Shown: piece after piece, positions 12,012 to 24,400 of the stretch
How the letters are laid out: each line of letters starts with the position of its first letter
Position numbering within the stretch: the first letter of the stretch is position 1
DNA from: Melampsora larici-populina 98AG31
Lineage: Eukaryota; Basidiomycota; Pucciniomycetes; Pucciniales; Melampsoraceae
Direction: 5' to 3'
Length of the DNA: 64,000 nt
Assembly (NCBI RefSeq): GCF_000204055.1
Contig: NW_006768770.1
Location: forward strand, 1,113,258 to 1,177,257
The notes under the pieces: generated by a model
The model's input: only the letters and a program-made list of their open reading frames with translations
Databases searched by the model: none
Told to the model about the DNA's origin: nothing
Translations under genes and position numbers: made by a program

Positions 12012-12774
12012 CACTACGCCAGATCACTAATTTACCGCTGAGTTTATAAAATTGAAACTGTAGAAAAATATCACCAATACAAGGGAGGTCGGAAAAATTT
12101 GAAAAAATAATGATTCAATTCATGGGTGCTGTCCCCTCATTTTGCATATATTTGCATATTTTTGCCATGATGTTTGAAGTCTCCCCAAACCAAAATGCTC
12201 ACAGGGGATATTATGTCAGAAACTCAAATTTGGTCCAAAACTAGCAATATTTGGGCAAAAACCTTCAAGCACAAAAATATGAGTATTTTTGTTCAATCAT
12301 CTGAACACTTGCAATTTATGGAAGTCGCATGATGGCTCTACAAGGTTTATTAACGTGCTGAAGCCATTGTAGTAATGACTTTTATGCTTATATATGGTTC
12401 GTGCTGTGTACGTCTCTTGATATATCTCACCCATTCTTGGAGACACACAACTTTTTTGTGCACAAAAACTGTAGAGCCAGAATGTGGCATTCAGAATGTC
12501 AAGACACTACAAGTGTTGGAGCAAAATTGATGATTTTGTTGGTGTTGCAAGGTCACTGTCTCTCTACCTGCCAGTTTTGGACCAAATCTGGGTTTCTGAC
12601 ATTATTTGCATTGTGGTTGTAAAAATATGAAAAAATATGCCAGATGATTGGAATGCACCAAAGGGCCCAACCAATATTTGTTCATATTTTTCTGACCCCT
12701 CCCAGCTTTTCCACAATTGTCTATGTCTGCTCAATTTTCTAAACTCAGCGGTAAATTTTCAATTTGGCGTAGTG
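12012..12774. mobile_element. non-autonomous CACTA-type element, 763 bp
   Basis: Begins 'CACTACGCCA' and ends 'TGGCGTAGTG'. The terminal inverted repeats continue imperfectly through 'ATTTACCGCTGAGTTTA'. The element is flanked by the 3-bp direct repeat TAA on both sides (12009-12011 and 12775-12777), the target-duplication size of CACTA elements. The interior has no transposase; it is AT-rich with 'tttgcatatttttgc'-type repeats. Confidence 0.85.
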
Positions 12775-14508
12775 TAATCAGACCACTTAGATTTATATTT
12801 GACCCCTGATGTATCTGAGAAAATTTATTTGCCACTATGCAGCTGCTGAGATCACTGGAAGATGTAGTTTATACTGAAAGCAACTCACTAACTGATGTTG
12901 GTGTAGTTGTCATATTTCACAATTGTTGTGGTGCCATCCCCAAGGGAGGTAGAGTAATCAAAGCCTGCATATTGAAATCAAGCAGGAGGTTTGGGGAGTG
13001 TGGTGTGATCCAGGTGCAAGGAAGTGAATGTGGTGTATCTTTGGTTGTCCATGGGGATACATGTAGATGGTACAAAGGAAAAAAAACAAAGAAAGAAACA
13101 ATTTAGAAGAGGGGGTTTGTGTACAATCTGAGTTCATCAAGCAAACCTGGAACAGTGGGTAGCCAGGAAGGGCTCTACTTAATTGAATTAACTGAATGAC
13201 AAATCATCTTCCTCTAGCAGTTAATCAGAGCTAATCTGCACACCAAGGCCTGACAAGGATTTGAGGGATGGCTTAGAGCACATTTCTGTGCCAGATTCCA
13301 AATTTCTTGAAAAAATCCAATGGAACCCAGAAATGGCCAAGCACAATGCCTATGTCACATTTTATAAATTCCACAGAATTTCTCTTGTTCTTTTTTGATT
13401 CATGTGTAAAGTGATCATAAATATTTTTAAGACCAGTGTTTTTTGGTTTTTAGTGCCAAATACCAAAATAATGAGTTTTAAAATACCAAACAAAGATATA
13501 AGGAAGGAAGATTCCTTGGTATCTAGAATATGTACATGTCCCCACGCCTAGGATTTGTAATTGTTGGGTTTGCGACAGGCCCCGGCCCCGCCGCTGCAGA
13601 ACTTGAATGATTACGTAAACCACTTGGAGGGGACTGTACAGGATCTTCAGGTACTCAAACAAGGGGAAATAATTCTTGGTCTCAAGAAATTTTCTTGAGG
13701 AATGGTGAAGGTGGTATGGGGTGAGTGTTTGTCCCAGCCAAAGGTCAAATGTTTGTCAGTTTAAGGTATGTGGACTGGCTCTACATCCTTTCTGAGAGGA
13801 AGAGGAGTTGTCCTGACATCTGTAGGGCACTTTAGTTAACTTAGTCTGATTAGGCTGACTAATTAAGTCAGGCAGCATTGTGAATGTAAAACCAAGGAAA
13901 GCTGTAGCTGAAAGATCCAATGCCTTTCACCAGGACTGATATGGATGGAAAATCTAGCTGAACAAACCCTCACCATGGGGTGAATTGGGGCAAGACCTAG
14001 CCTGGCCATCACAGGGGGGCTCCCTTCTTATTGGAATATTTGGCATAATATCAAAAGTTTGGCAAGGATTATACTTAGCCTCCTTTTGCTCTGCCTTCCA
14101 TCCCAAGAACCCCTGAGGGGCTCTGATGAGCATTGTATTAGTCACATCTTTTTCCCTCTTCAATTTTTTTCCAAGTAATCTAGAAGTCAAGTTATCCAAC
14201 AACTTCATATTTCAACCTCTGGTAATTACTTAACTGGCCATCTGTCCAGAGCTCCAAGCAACCAGAATCAATGTACAAGTACATAATAAACCATCAAGGA
14301 AACAACATAAATTAAACCTGATTCAACAATTCACATTGAAAAAAATATTAACAGGCTGATAAACATTGCCACATGAAGAAAATACTCAATTGTCATATAC
14401 ACTTGCATCCTTGTCAGAGAACAAACTTTTGTTCCAATATAACAAGCCCTTGCTCCTGGCAAGGTGTTTGACCCAATCAACTATCTCCAATCAACGGCAA
14501 AAATAAAG
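12775..14508. other. intergenic, decayed sequence
   Basis: No supported gene. A GC-rich island lies at about 13575-13605 ('ggccccggccccgccg'). A minus-strand open frame at 13954-14208 has no recognised domain and is probably spurious or a fragment of an old element. Confidence 0.4.
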
Positions 14509-14605
14509 CGTTCCTAGACAGGCTTGAACTGTCAACCTCCTGATTTGAAATCAATCAAGCAGATTAATAACAGTCAGACGCGCTAGCCAATTGCGCCATA
14601 GAAAC
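14509..14605 (-). tRNA. tRNA-Asn(GTT), copy 2, with 23-nt intron
   Basis: The mature part is the same as in copy 1: acceptor GTTTCTA/TAGGAAC, D stem GCGC, anticodon loop CTGTTAA, T loop TTCAAGC. The intron, at the same position after the base 3' of the anticodon, is 23 nt and unrelated in sequence to that of copy 1. A TTTTT terminator follows on the transcribed strand ('ctttatttttgccg'). Both flanks are partly shared with copy 1. Confidence 0.9.
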
Positions 14606-15070
14606 TGTATTTGGAGGACCTGGTGTGGGTATTATAATCAATTATATCAAGTCCAATGACTTTACATTCAAATGACAGTGGGATAGATATTGAGATGTCG
14701 GAGAAACCTACATGTGCCATCTTCTGTTTAAAATGAGGTTCGGATGACCAAAATGTCAATAACAGGTTGGTCGTGCTATAACTTGAGCAGGTCAAAGATT
14801 GGTAAGAGAAACTAGAGAACCTAAGCCGGATTCAGGGAGCAAGGCAGCGAGCAATATATCACGCCGTCACAATAAGTCAAAAACCGATTGGGAGATATCA
14901 TTATTGCTCCATCAAACGGAAAAAATACATTGATGGGATATAAAGGAAAAAAAGAATTATGATGATCATTTAGAAAAATACGAAGGATACAAATAGATAA
15001 AGGAAAACGTTTTTGAAAATGCGTATTTGGCTGAGGATACGATTCATCAAGTAAAAGATCCGACTGGTGA
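14606..15070. other. intergenic
   Basis: 5' flank of tRNA copy 2, similar to that of copy 1 for about 160 bp ('ttataatcaatt', 'gaccaaaat'), then the 3' flank of the MFS gene. Nothing else seen. Confidence 0.4.
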
Positions 15071-17779
15071 TCATGCCGGTGAGTGGGTTCTAGTAGTAGA
15101 TTGCTGTCGTGTTTCGACCGGTAAAAAGAGCATGCAAGCACATGAAATCAAAAACATACACACACTTAGATACATGGGCAGATAAATCGATGTGATCATC
15201 ATGATCCCAGCGATCATAGGGGCCAAGATCCCGGCTAGTCGGCTGAGGGCCGATGCAATCCCGCATGCTGTGCCACGGATCATTGGCGGAGTAAAGACTT
15301 CAGGAGTATAACCTTTAAGGGGAGAATCAAGATTAAGCAGGAGTCAGACATTGAAGCAAAAAGAGTGTCACGGTGCTTCTTCGGCTCGTTCCTAGGCATC
15401 CTCGAACCACAACAGTACAAAGTACTCACCATAAATCACCGCGTCTACAGCAAAATACAAGTCAATGATAAGTGACGCGAAATGTGTACAACGTGGTTTG
15501 AGTAGCTTACACATCAATGTAGCTGCCAGTGAAATCGCCATCGAACTCATGATCACCCCTTTCTCCGTCCGTACGGTGATGAAGACGAGTGTTCCGATGG
15601 CCGTAAGGAAAGTCGAGAGGACCATGGAGTATTTCCGTCCTAACCTTGTTTCAATTAGCCAAGCGCCTAGGATACTACCTGGACAACTGCAACCCTTTCC
15701 CGATCAGAAGTGATGATATGATTTGTTCAAGTGTAGACTGATCAGTCCTAACCCTGCTACTGTGTACAAAACGTAGTCCCTCAACGTTTTCTCCAATCCA
15801 TCGCCACCCATTCCAATCCTTTTTTCGAGATACTTGGGCAAGAACACATTGAAACATGTACTGTGATTCAGGATTGCGAGGACGAGTGGAAATTAACGAC
15901 CATCAAGATGAAAACGTATCAAAACAGCTACTACTGACTATCCGAATGCCACCGTCGTCCAGATTGTCCATACTAATATCGTGGTAAGCCTCCAGTGGGG
16001 TGTAAAAAGATATTCGATCCTTCCAGTGAAATCATCCAAGCTTGACTTCATCACATCCCATACGGAATTCGAAGCACCGTTTGTGGTCTCGGCCAAAGCG
16101 GTATAGCCGGCTCTCCGCTGACGTTGTGATTGCATCACATCATCATAGTCTTCTTGATCATCTTCGACGTCAGCGGGTGAAAGCTGTAACGAATCTCCAT
16201 TATGCTGTGATATTATTTCAAGAACAATGATGGCATCTGCGGTGCGACCGGTGGCCATCAAATATTTCGGAGACTCCTGGAGCTTGAATAAGATCACTCG
16301 GCATCCAAAGAGGATGAACGTCTGAAATGGGTATGAGCACAGATGGCGGTAGTTGTCAATAGCGGATTCGATAGAGCTCAGTCGACAGAAGTATGCGACT
16401 CACAATCACACCAAGAGCAATCAAGAGATGACGCCAACCACGGTTCTCCAGCTCAGGATTACATAAAAGGGTCTCGTTAGGTGCAGGCTCATGACAGCTT
16501 TGGCCAGGCAAAAATACCAGCCCGAGTACTGAAGCAATCACAGCTCCGATTGAGAAACTGGAAGCCGAAAAGGATGACCCGTGACATTTTCAGCTTCCTC
16601 AACATTCACGAATTTCGAGCAAGACTTACGAAAAACTGACAAAAATGAGAGAGCAGTCAAGAGATAATGTCGTGTTTTCGGAATATTTTCAAGAAAAAGC
16701 ATTCCATCGGTTGGCATTGAGCCTCCAACACCAGTTCCAAGGCAAAAGAGTAGAAAGCAAAGAACTTCAAATGAGGGAGAAAATCCGCATAACAGTCCAA
16801 AGACAGAGGTCATGAGGAGGGTGCCGTTGAAAGGATGCCTGCGGCCATAGGAATCCGAGACTGCGGTATTGTTATATTGAATTTGAGTTCATAGATCAGA
16901 AGTCTGCATTGTATCCACTCTAAAACGTACGTGACCTCCAAATAGAACTTGAACCCTTCTATTCAAATCTTTCACTCACAATTTCCCCAGGTCCACGCCC
17001 CGACCATCATACCAGTGAATATTGAGGTAGACAGCAAGCCAATCCACCGGTCACTAACTCGAAAATGAACTGCATTTACAAATCAGAAGCTGATCTCTGG
17101 CACAGGGCTGCCTGCCTTACGGAAAATTCATAAGAAATGTGACCTTTCACATTCACCCACTTTGAACCCGGGGTAAGATGACAGCTACTGATTGTAGCCA
17201 CATCTGCCATGTGAATCCATGTGAAGTGAAATTCAAAGAAAAGAATAATCAGTTATGTGACTTGGCTCTATCCTATTCTTGTTCTATCTGTACTACATTT
17301 TGGGGTAATCTGAAATGCTTACATTGTCGCACATCCAGCCAACTGAAGGAAATTACATCCGGACATGAATAGTATCAGATGAGCTCATATTCTTTCAAAT
17401 CCTCATCTGACCAATGTAGCCTCTGGGATCTTGTACTTACAACCACAGAGCACACTGTTGAATTCACCATCGCCCCAGTCAAACGGAGAGAATTCAGACC
17501 CCAGATGCGCATTCGCCAGTAAAGGGAAAGGACTAACAGCAGTTTCCATTGGTACAAGCCCATGCCAACCTTTTCGAGGGTTTGGTCGAGTGGACTCATA
17601 TTCTGAGGTGTAGTAGTAGTATCCTGATGGGCCAACAGAGGGGTCGACTCGAGAGGCGTGGAGTGTGAAGCTGGCTTGAGCTCCTTATGATTGGAATGAT
17701 GATCGTAGGAAGCAGATGATCGTAACCTGGCTGGAGTCGATGAAGGGAAGTGTGGTAATGAAGCCCTATGAAGAGTCAT
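15071..17779 (-). CDS. MFS transporter, SV2/SVOP-like (sugar-transporter fold)
   Basis: A minus-strand multi-exon gene for a twelve-helix major facilitator. Exon 1 (17779 to about 17443) has a Ser/Thr/His-rich cytoplasmic N-terminus and helix 1 ('GLYQWKLLLVLSL'). Next come 'VSDRWIGLLSTSIFTGMMVG' (about 17070-16985), the loop motif 'DSYGRRHPFN' and 'TSVFGLLCGFSPSF' (about 16850-16640), 'RGWRHLLIALGVI' (about 16430), and the central loop with 'LQESPKYLMATGR' (about 16270). After that are 'PHWRLTTILVWTIWTTVAFG', 'NVFLPKYLEKRIG', the second-half motif 'ETRLGRKYSM', and the last helices ending 'LFLPVETRQQ' near 15125; the stop is at 15071. This order matches fungal SVOP-like transporters. Substrate cannot be told. 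I could not find the expected 'GW-x-ADN' signature after helix 1 in any frame, so exon 1 may be mis-modelled or diverged. Exact junctions were not all resolved. Confidence 0.8.
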
Positions 17780-19041
17780 TACGAAGAGAGTTGATGAGTT
17801 GAATTGTAGGATGTTTAGGGGAACAGCCAGGATGATAGGCTCGATGAGTAACGAGGAAGATTGGATTTGTTTAGGCTAAGTCGTATGTAGTATGATGATG
17901 AGCATATATGATAAGGTGAAGTGAACCACTTTTAAATCAAGTGGAATTCAAAACTGAGTTCCTGAAGTTGATGATAGATTCACTGACTTTGAATTGGATG
18001 GATGGTTTAAAAAGACCCTTTAAAAACGGTCAACAGTAAAAGTTTATCAAGCTGTATTGAGGAGATCTGACCAGGTCAAGAGACAAGATACAACGATCGA
18101 TTTGCAAACCTGTCGTAGCCAAAGTTTGGGCGACAAAAGGAGGCGAACGCTTGAAGAGGTCACTTTCGCTACAGAGGGTTGCTTTCCATCCGAAAAAAAA
18201 GAAAACCATACATATCACGGCCAAGACAGTTCACAGTCAGTACAGATCACAAACCCGGAACGGAATTCGTAAGCGGAAATCACACCAAGATCACATCGAT
18301 CAACTCTCATGAAACTCGTTCAAGTCCTTTGTCTGCTCTTCTTCGCTTGATCATTGGGTTCATATTGCTGAGTGATCACCTCCAGCGAAATTGACATTTG
18401 TTTGATTGAGCTTTCCGTTCAAGTTTTACATATTCTACCTAAGATGACACACTTGAAGCTTTACACACTTTGATTTGCTGGATCTCATATCTCATTAACC
18501 AAGACCCCATCATTATCCCAATGTGAACTGTTTTAAGTGGGATAGGATCTATACATGTTCTTTCATCAGTTCCAGCTATTCCATCTTTTTTCATCCCTTG
18601 TTTCGGCTAGGAATGGGGATAAAGCATCTTGAAATTACATTCACGGTGACATACTGACTGGTCAAATGTGGTCTCCAAAATGCAAGGAATATAAGGTTGA
18701 GGGACACTTTACCGACACGAGATGAGGTACCACTACCAGTATAGGAGAGTATAGGTCATTAAACTCAACAAAGTCCCACGCTGTGTTGAGTTTAATAGGT
18801 CATCTGACTTTTTTTGCTGTACTTTCTCATTGTTGGTCTCACGCTGAACAAGATCGATATGTGTTGATTCTCAATCTACTTCAAACGTGTTTCTTCTTAA
18901 AACACGCTGACAAACATACTTACAGGGTTGTCAAGATTAACAACGACTTTCAGCTGGTATGTTTCTGCAGACTTGGTGCGCTATGGACCCTTCCCCTCAA
19001 CAAATACTTTGGAAGAGGGCCTGTAACAACCTGGGGAAGGA
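17780..19041. other. intergenic upstream of the MFS gene
   Basis: No supported gene. The open frame at 18783-19178 runs through the left boundary and inverted repeat of the large transposon, so it is unlikely to be a host protein. A small stem-loop lies at 18758-18796 (listed separately). Confidence 0.45.
18758..18796. repeat. perfect 13-bp inverted repeat, 13-nt loop
   Basis: Arms 'ATTAAACTCAACA' and 'TGTTGAGTTTAAT' surround 'aagtcccacgctg'. 'ATAGGTCAT' also occurs directly repeated at each outer side (about 18751 and 18795). It could be a very small footprint or MITE relic; function unknown. Confidence 0.55.
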
Positions 19042-19079
19042 AAACCCATTTCCTTTGTGCATACATAGACATAGCCATA
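19042..19079 (+). repeat. 38-bp flank repeat, left copy
   Basis: From 'aaacccatttcc' to 'gacatagccata', ending exactly at the CACTAC terminus of the large element. The same 38 bp recur in the same orientation at 33156-33193, directly after the truncated right end. Confidence 0.9.
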
Positions 19080-19111
19080 CACTACAAAAAATTTAATGTA
19101 TGCCGTACAGA

Positions 19112-19285
19112 TTTCAAAAATGATCTTAATACAAAAATCAGATCACACATTTCAAAACTGAGTTCATTACAAAAATAATACATACAACATATGAGCCAAA
19201 ATACAAGTGTAACGTGATAGATCCATTGATGAAGCCTTGGGGGAAGAAAGATGCTGGCGGTGTAGTCAGAATGTAAGGGCTCTAA
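19112..19285 (+). repeat. left terminal inverted repeat of the CACTA/Plavaka element
   Basis: Pairs with 32983-33158. Mismatches are scattered (for example 'gaagccttggggg' versus 'gaggcctctgggg'). The match fades after 'agtcag'/'gctct'. Confidence 0.85.
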
Positions 19286-20101
19286 GTCAATTTTGACAAA
19301 TGAGTCAGGTTACGTAAATATTTGACACATTTCAAAAATCAATATAAATTGTATTTGAGTCATCCGTTTTTACATATGTAACACTAGGCGGTTGATGAAT
19401 GAGAATATACCAATGATCAATCTTATCATACAACACCTTTCATCACGATCAAGGCACCACAGCCAAGTGTGAACAATGGATAGAATTTCACGGAAGGAAG
19501 TTTTTAGGTAACGAACCTGACATCACCCGTGTCTGACATATACATTAATGTAATTGAGGTCATTACAATATTGTAATGGCCTCAATTTATGTATGTCGCA
19601 TATCTTCTCGATCCCAACACAACCAAAGAAAGGACTCTGCCAGGCTACAATACGACTCACTCATCAGATCTGATTGAATGGATCAGTCTGCCGTTGCATT
19701 GCAGAAGCCCTTGTCTTGCACTCATTTTTCCATCTCGGAGGACTCTTATCCTTTCATCCGATCACCATTATATGTAGTTGGTCTTTCGCCAGTCCAGGCA
19801 AGTCCCCCCATTCTCCCTTCAGCTGTGATTTGAGTTCGCTCGCACACATATCCAGATTCACGGTGTATGCCTATTTCGCTAATCCGTCACTTGCTATCTT
19901 TTATGCATCAAATTCACTGAGTTAGTCCTGATTCTCTAGCGGGAAATTAGGTTGTTCTTTGTGTTCCAACTCACCTATCCTTGGTCATCAACATGTAAGT
20001 CCAACAAAACTTCATCTCTCTGATTTCGTGGAGATCTCTTTTGCGTTTTGATGACACCTGATGTAACTTTATGACTTTGAGACTTCGGCAGATCTAATAA
20101 G

Positions 20102-20923
20102 ATGGCAGGAAAGACGAAAAAGAAGACTCCTGGAAATTCTCCTGTCAATCAGGGAACCTCTCACGATTCAAAGCCAGCCCCGGGCCTCCCACCGATGTTA
20201 GGACCTGATCAGCCCCCACCTCCACCCCCCCACGAATCATCAATCAAGGTGTCAGGCGAGTTGTCAAACAAGATCTACTACAAGATTCAATCAATGACTA
20301 GCGATATGCGTGTATTTCTCCAACACGACTTCGAAAGCAAGTGGGAATTGATCAAATGCTACGATTACTACCGTATCCTTCTTCACTTTCATCCTGCTAC
20401 CAAGTCTCGCCCAAACCACAAGAAACTCCTGTTGTACAATGCCTTCAAGGACAAAGTCTACCCTATCCTCAAGCCATACATGCTACCTCCTCCGCCTATC
20501 CCAATGCAAACTGAGTCCGCAGCTCGCAGGGATTTCAACCCGCTGAGCCGACGAGTCAAGAAAGAGCAACTTTCCACCGTGATTCTAGATTCCCGACCAA
20601 TCACTGTAATACCTGCGGGTGCAGACATCCGAGGTTTACTTTATCTGTACCGAGAACATGTGGACAAGGACCTCAATATACCTGGCGATTCCGAGTTTAT
20701 TCGAACACCAAGTGTTGTACCTCGTGATTTGGTCAAAGATCTTGTAATGGAGGAGCTTCGAATGACCTTGCAGGAACGTGCTCCACACGTGTTCATCCAT
20801 TCCGTTCCAATGTCTCACACAGTTCTGGCCAATCTCTACATCATGTTTGTCTTAGGGGAGCCAGTTGAACCAGGTATGTTGGTTCGTGGGTTTCACTACT
20901 CGCTCCTTCGTAAGAATCCTTGA
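20102..20923 (+). CDS. unrecognised 273-residue protein with Pro-rich N-terminus, transposon cargo
   Basis: A single open exon. The N-terminus is basic (Lys/Thr-rich, residues 2-10), followed by a Pro-rich linker (about 25-43). The rest is a compact mixed alpha/beta region with 'SNKIYYKIQSM', 'WELIKCYDYYRILLHFHP' and 'PHVFIHSVPMSHTVLANLYIMFVLGEPVEPG'. I do not recognise a family. It lies about 1 kb inside the left inverted repeat and reads in the same direction as the transposase about 540 bp downstream, so it is probably element-encoded. Codon use and the absence of stops suggest a real, recently functional gene. Alternative: a captured host gene. Confidence 0.6.
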   Translation: MAGKTKKKTPGNSPVNQGTSHDSKPAPGLPPMLGPDQPPPPPPHESSIKVSGELSNKIYYKIQSMTSDMRVFLQHDFESKWELIKCYDYYRILLHFHPATKSRPNHKKLLLYNAFKDKVYPILKPYMLPPPPIPMQTESAARRDFNPLSRRVKKEQLSTVILDSRPITVIPAGADIRGLLYLYREHVDKDLNIPGDSEFIRTPSVVPRDLVKDLVMEELRMTLQERAPHVFIHSVPMSHTVLANLYIMFVLGEPVEPGMLVRGFHYSLLRKNP

Positions 20924-21459
20924 TTGAATGGCATCGAGTCTACGTACATAAGGTTGGTTTGATCTTCTTTTTTACTTCAATCTTCTTGTTTCAAGTCTGC
21001 TGACACAATATGACTTTCGGCTACAGTCTCGGCTTGATTTGTCGAGTGAAGTTGAAGGATTTCTCTTTTCACGCTCAGCTTCCTTCAATCCAACAATGTA
21101 CAAGTCATCATGTCATAACTACAGTGTAACGGATGCTCTCCTTTTTGAAAAATGAATCTATCTATTATTACTTGTCTAGATACTTGCTTGTAGACCGTGT
21201 TTGACTATCTACTCTTAAATTGGTCTAGTTTCTTTATAGTTTCAACTTTTATCTTTGTACAGTAGAACATCTGGCCAAAATGGTTGTTCCACGTAGTTCA
21301 TACCCGTACCGGTGCTTCATCTTTTACCACTTGATCAGAATCTGAACTCTCCTCGAAGACGCCTGTTTCCACCGTTGTAGTCCTTCCCACAAATAAATCG
21401 CTTGACAATACAAAGATTTGTATTCCGGTTCATTTTTAATTGTATCATTTTGTTCTGGC

Positions 21460-24400
21460 ATGCCTCCCAAAACAAACAGAAGCAAAGATGCGCATCGAAT
21501 CGCTTGCCGCTGCCGAATTTATAAATGCTATCTCGGGAAATACCAAGATGCGTATGGCGTCACTCAAAACGGTGTCGAACTCGTACCGGAGACATTCGAA
21601 TATCATCGATTGGCAGAACAACGGGAGAAAGCAATGTCCAGGTCTCTTGCTCACGAGACAGTGCAGACGACTCAATCTCCGACAACTCAAATCCATCAAG
21701 ATATCCTTGCAGAACCTCTTGCACGCTTGAACTTGAATGCTGAATCCTCAAGCCGAAACTACCACCAGAGAGCCTCACGCTCCTTTCACGAAAGCATGCC
21801 ATTACACGAGCCATCAATTAGTAATATCGCCAATAATCCTACCTCACATTCTTCTGACGAATCTCCTTTGGTCCTCTCCAAAGTCTGTTTGTCTGCCTCA
21901 AAAGCTCGAGATGAAGGAATCATTAAAGTGTACGATTGTGGTGAGACATTATGATATTACACTTCTTGTAGCTCTAATTAACAACTAAGAACTGAGTTTT
22001 TTCATTCATTTATGAACCCGGTCAAACAGATCGATTCCATACTTTTACATTAGAAACTATAAATCCACTGCTACTTCAAGTCGCCCTCATGGTAGCTCTC
22101 TTGAGTATATTTGGAAACCTATCAATGGCTACAGCGTCGTGGATTTTGGACTGCATGAAAATTACAATTGAATTAGCTTTGACTCACGGTATCAATCCTC
22201 TTTGCCCTCCTACGGCCTTAAGATCATCGGATGTATCAAATCTGTGCCGGATCCCAAAGACAATCACAACTGTGATTTCCTGGTTGAAAATCGATCCGTA
22301 TCTAATCGAGATGAATTGCTGTCAACAGTGTTTTGCATTGTACCCCCTGGAACGCACTCCGAGAAATTGTACTCATCAAGTTTCTGCAATTCCTGGAGGC
22401 CCACCCGAGCAGGTCAACACTGAAACACCAACACCTTCTCCAGCTCAAAATTATGTACCTGATATTGCTGAGTTCGCAGAAAAAACTTGTGGACAACAAT
22501 TGACAAAACTATCAAGAGGAAGATCAGTTCATGTGCGAAAATTTGCATTCCAAAGTCTTTCAGAATGGATCGCGCGCCTGCTCTCTCGTCCTGAAATTGA
22601 ATCTTTACTAGACGAGTCTTTGGTGGAGTCTTGCAAGCCATTTGATCAGACTAAGCCCATAGGTGACATTCACGAATCAAAAATTTAGAAGAAATTCAAA
22701 GGTCCAGATGGAAAGCAATTCACCGGAACCAGTGGAAATCTCACATTTGGGATGTTTGTCGACGCAATTAACCCCTACGGAAATAAAACAAGTGGCCATC
22801 ACGCGTCCATAACCTTCATCGTTATGGTTTGTCTAACACTTCCTGTAGAGATTCGACACCGACCTGAGAACGTCTTTGTAGTTGGTATTGCACCCGGCCC
22901 TTCAGAACCCTCTTTAGAGCAAATGAACTGGATCCTACGTCCCGTGGTGAATGAACTTCAAACTTTATGGAATCCGGGCCTCCTACTTTCACGAACTCAT
23001 ATGTACAAATCTGGGCGCCTGATTCATGCTGCACTGCTTCCTTTCATAGCTGATATACCAGCTCTCCGACGCTCCCTGGGTTTTCCAAGTGCAACAGCCA
23101 TTTTTTTCTGCTCAAAATGTCTCATCACTAAGAAAGACATTGAAAATTTCGACAAAACAAAATGGAAAGCACGTACATGCGCTCAGCACAAAGTATGGGC
23201 ATTTCAGGCTCGTGATTCAAAAACCGTGAAGGAGCGGCAAAAAATTTTCAAGACCCACGGTGTTCGTTACTCGGTACTTGTTGAACTTGAATACTGGGAC
23301 ATAGTGGATTATCATGTAGTAGATTCTATGCATAATCTCTTACTTGGTCTTCTGGCATGGCATACTCGAAGATTCTGGGCGATGAAAGATGAGAATAATG
23401 CTGATGAGGGCGTGGAGCCAATAACAAATGTCGAGCTTCGAGACCTTTTCAATGAACACGCTGAAGCACACAAACATCAAGAAAAAAGTTCAGATAAAAA
23501 AAAAGAAGACACTGATGCTGATGCTGAACCAAATGATCAGGATGAAGATGGCTTTAATATTGGTGAAACTTCTTTTGGGAATGAGACATCTCCCAGTGAT
23601 GAAGACTACAACATTCTAGGTGAATCAGGGTGGAATGGGAGATGGGAGGCTCCCCCTTTTGAAGAAATAATCTTTGATGCTACAATGCTTCAAAATATTA
23701 ATTGCCGCCTTCAAAATATTCATATCCCTACATGGATCAAGCGTGCTCTGCCTATTCTGGGAAAAGCCTCATTTGGAAAGCTTAAGGCCGATGAATGGAG
23801 AAATCTTTTCTCAATACAATTACCACTGATCCTTATACCATTGTGGGCTGATCAAGATAACGTGAAGATGTCTCTCCTTCGGAACTTTCTGCACCTAGTG
23901 TCACTTGTCAATCTTGCTCTGAAACGTAAAATGACATCAAATCACATCAAAAGCTACGAGCATCACATTCAAAACTACCTCGAAGGCTGTGTTGAATTAT
24001 TTGAACATTGTGGCTTGGCTCCAAACCATCACATGGCTCTTCATTTGTCCGAGCTGCTTGAGGAGTTTGGTCCAGTGCGCACTTGGTGGTCTTTCTTTTT
24101 TGAAAGATTGATGGGAAGCATCCTGAAAGGCTGCCACAACAATCACATAAGTGAGTTTTTTTGTGCTCAAAAAGAAAGAATAAGATTCACCAAACATGTT
24201 TTTTTATGTAATTAGGCGAGCTTCCAATAACTTTTATCAAGAATTTCTCACGAGCTGGAAATCTTGCTGCTCTTCTTGAAAACGAAAAAATGCTGGATGC
24301 GCTCAAGCCCTATCTTTCTAGGTTACGGTCTTTGTATGAACCCATAGAACCTATACCAAAGCGCCTTTCAAACTCAAATGCGCAGCCCGTCAGACCCGAT

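Noticed and set aside
13550..13620. GC-rich block considered as rRNA or tRNA fragment
   Set aside because: No cloverleaf, A/B box or rRNA core motif found.
18783..19178. 131-residue open frame sharing its C-terminus with a minus-strand frame at 33092-33280
   Set aside because: The shared part is the terminal inverted repeat of the giant transposon read in both copies; not a protein family.
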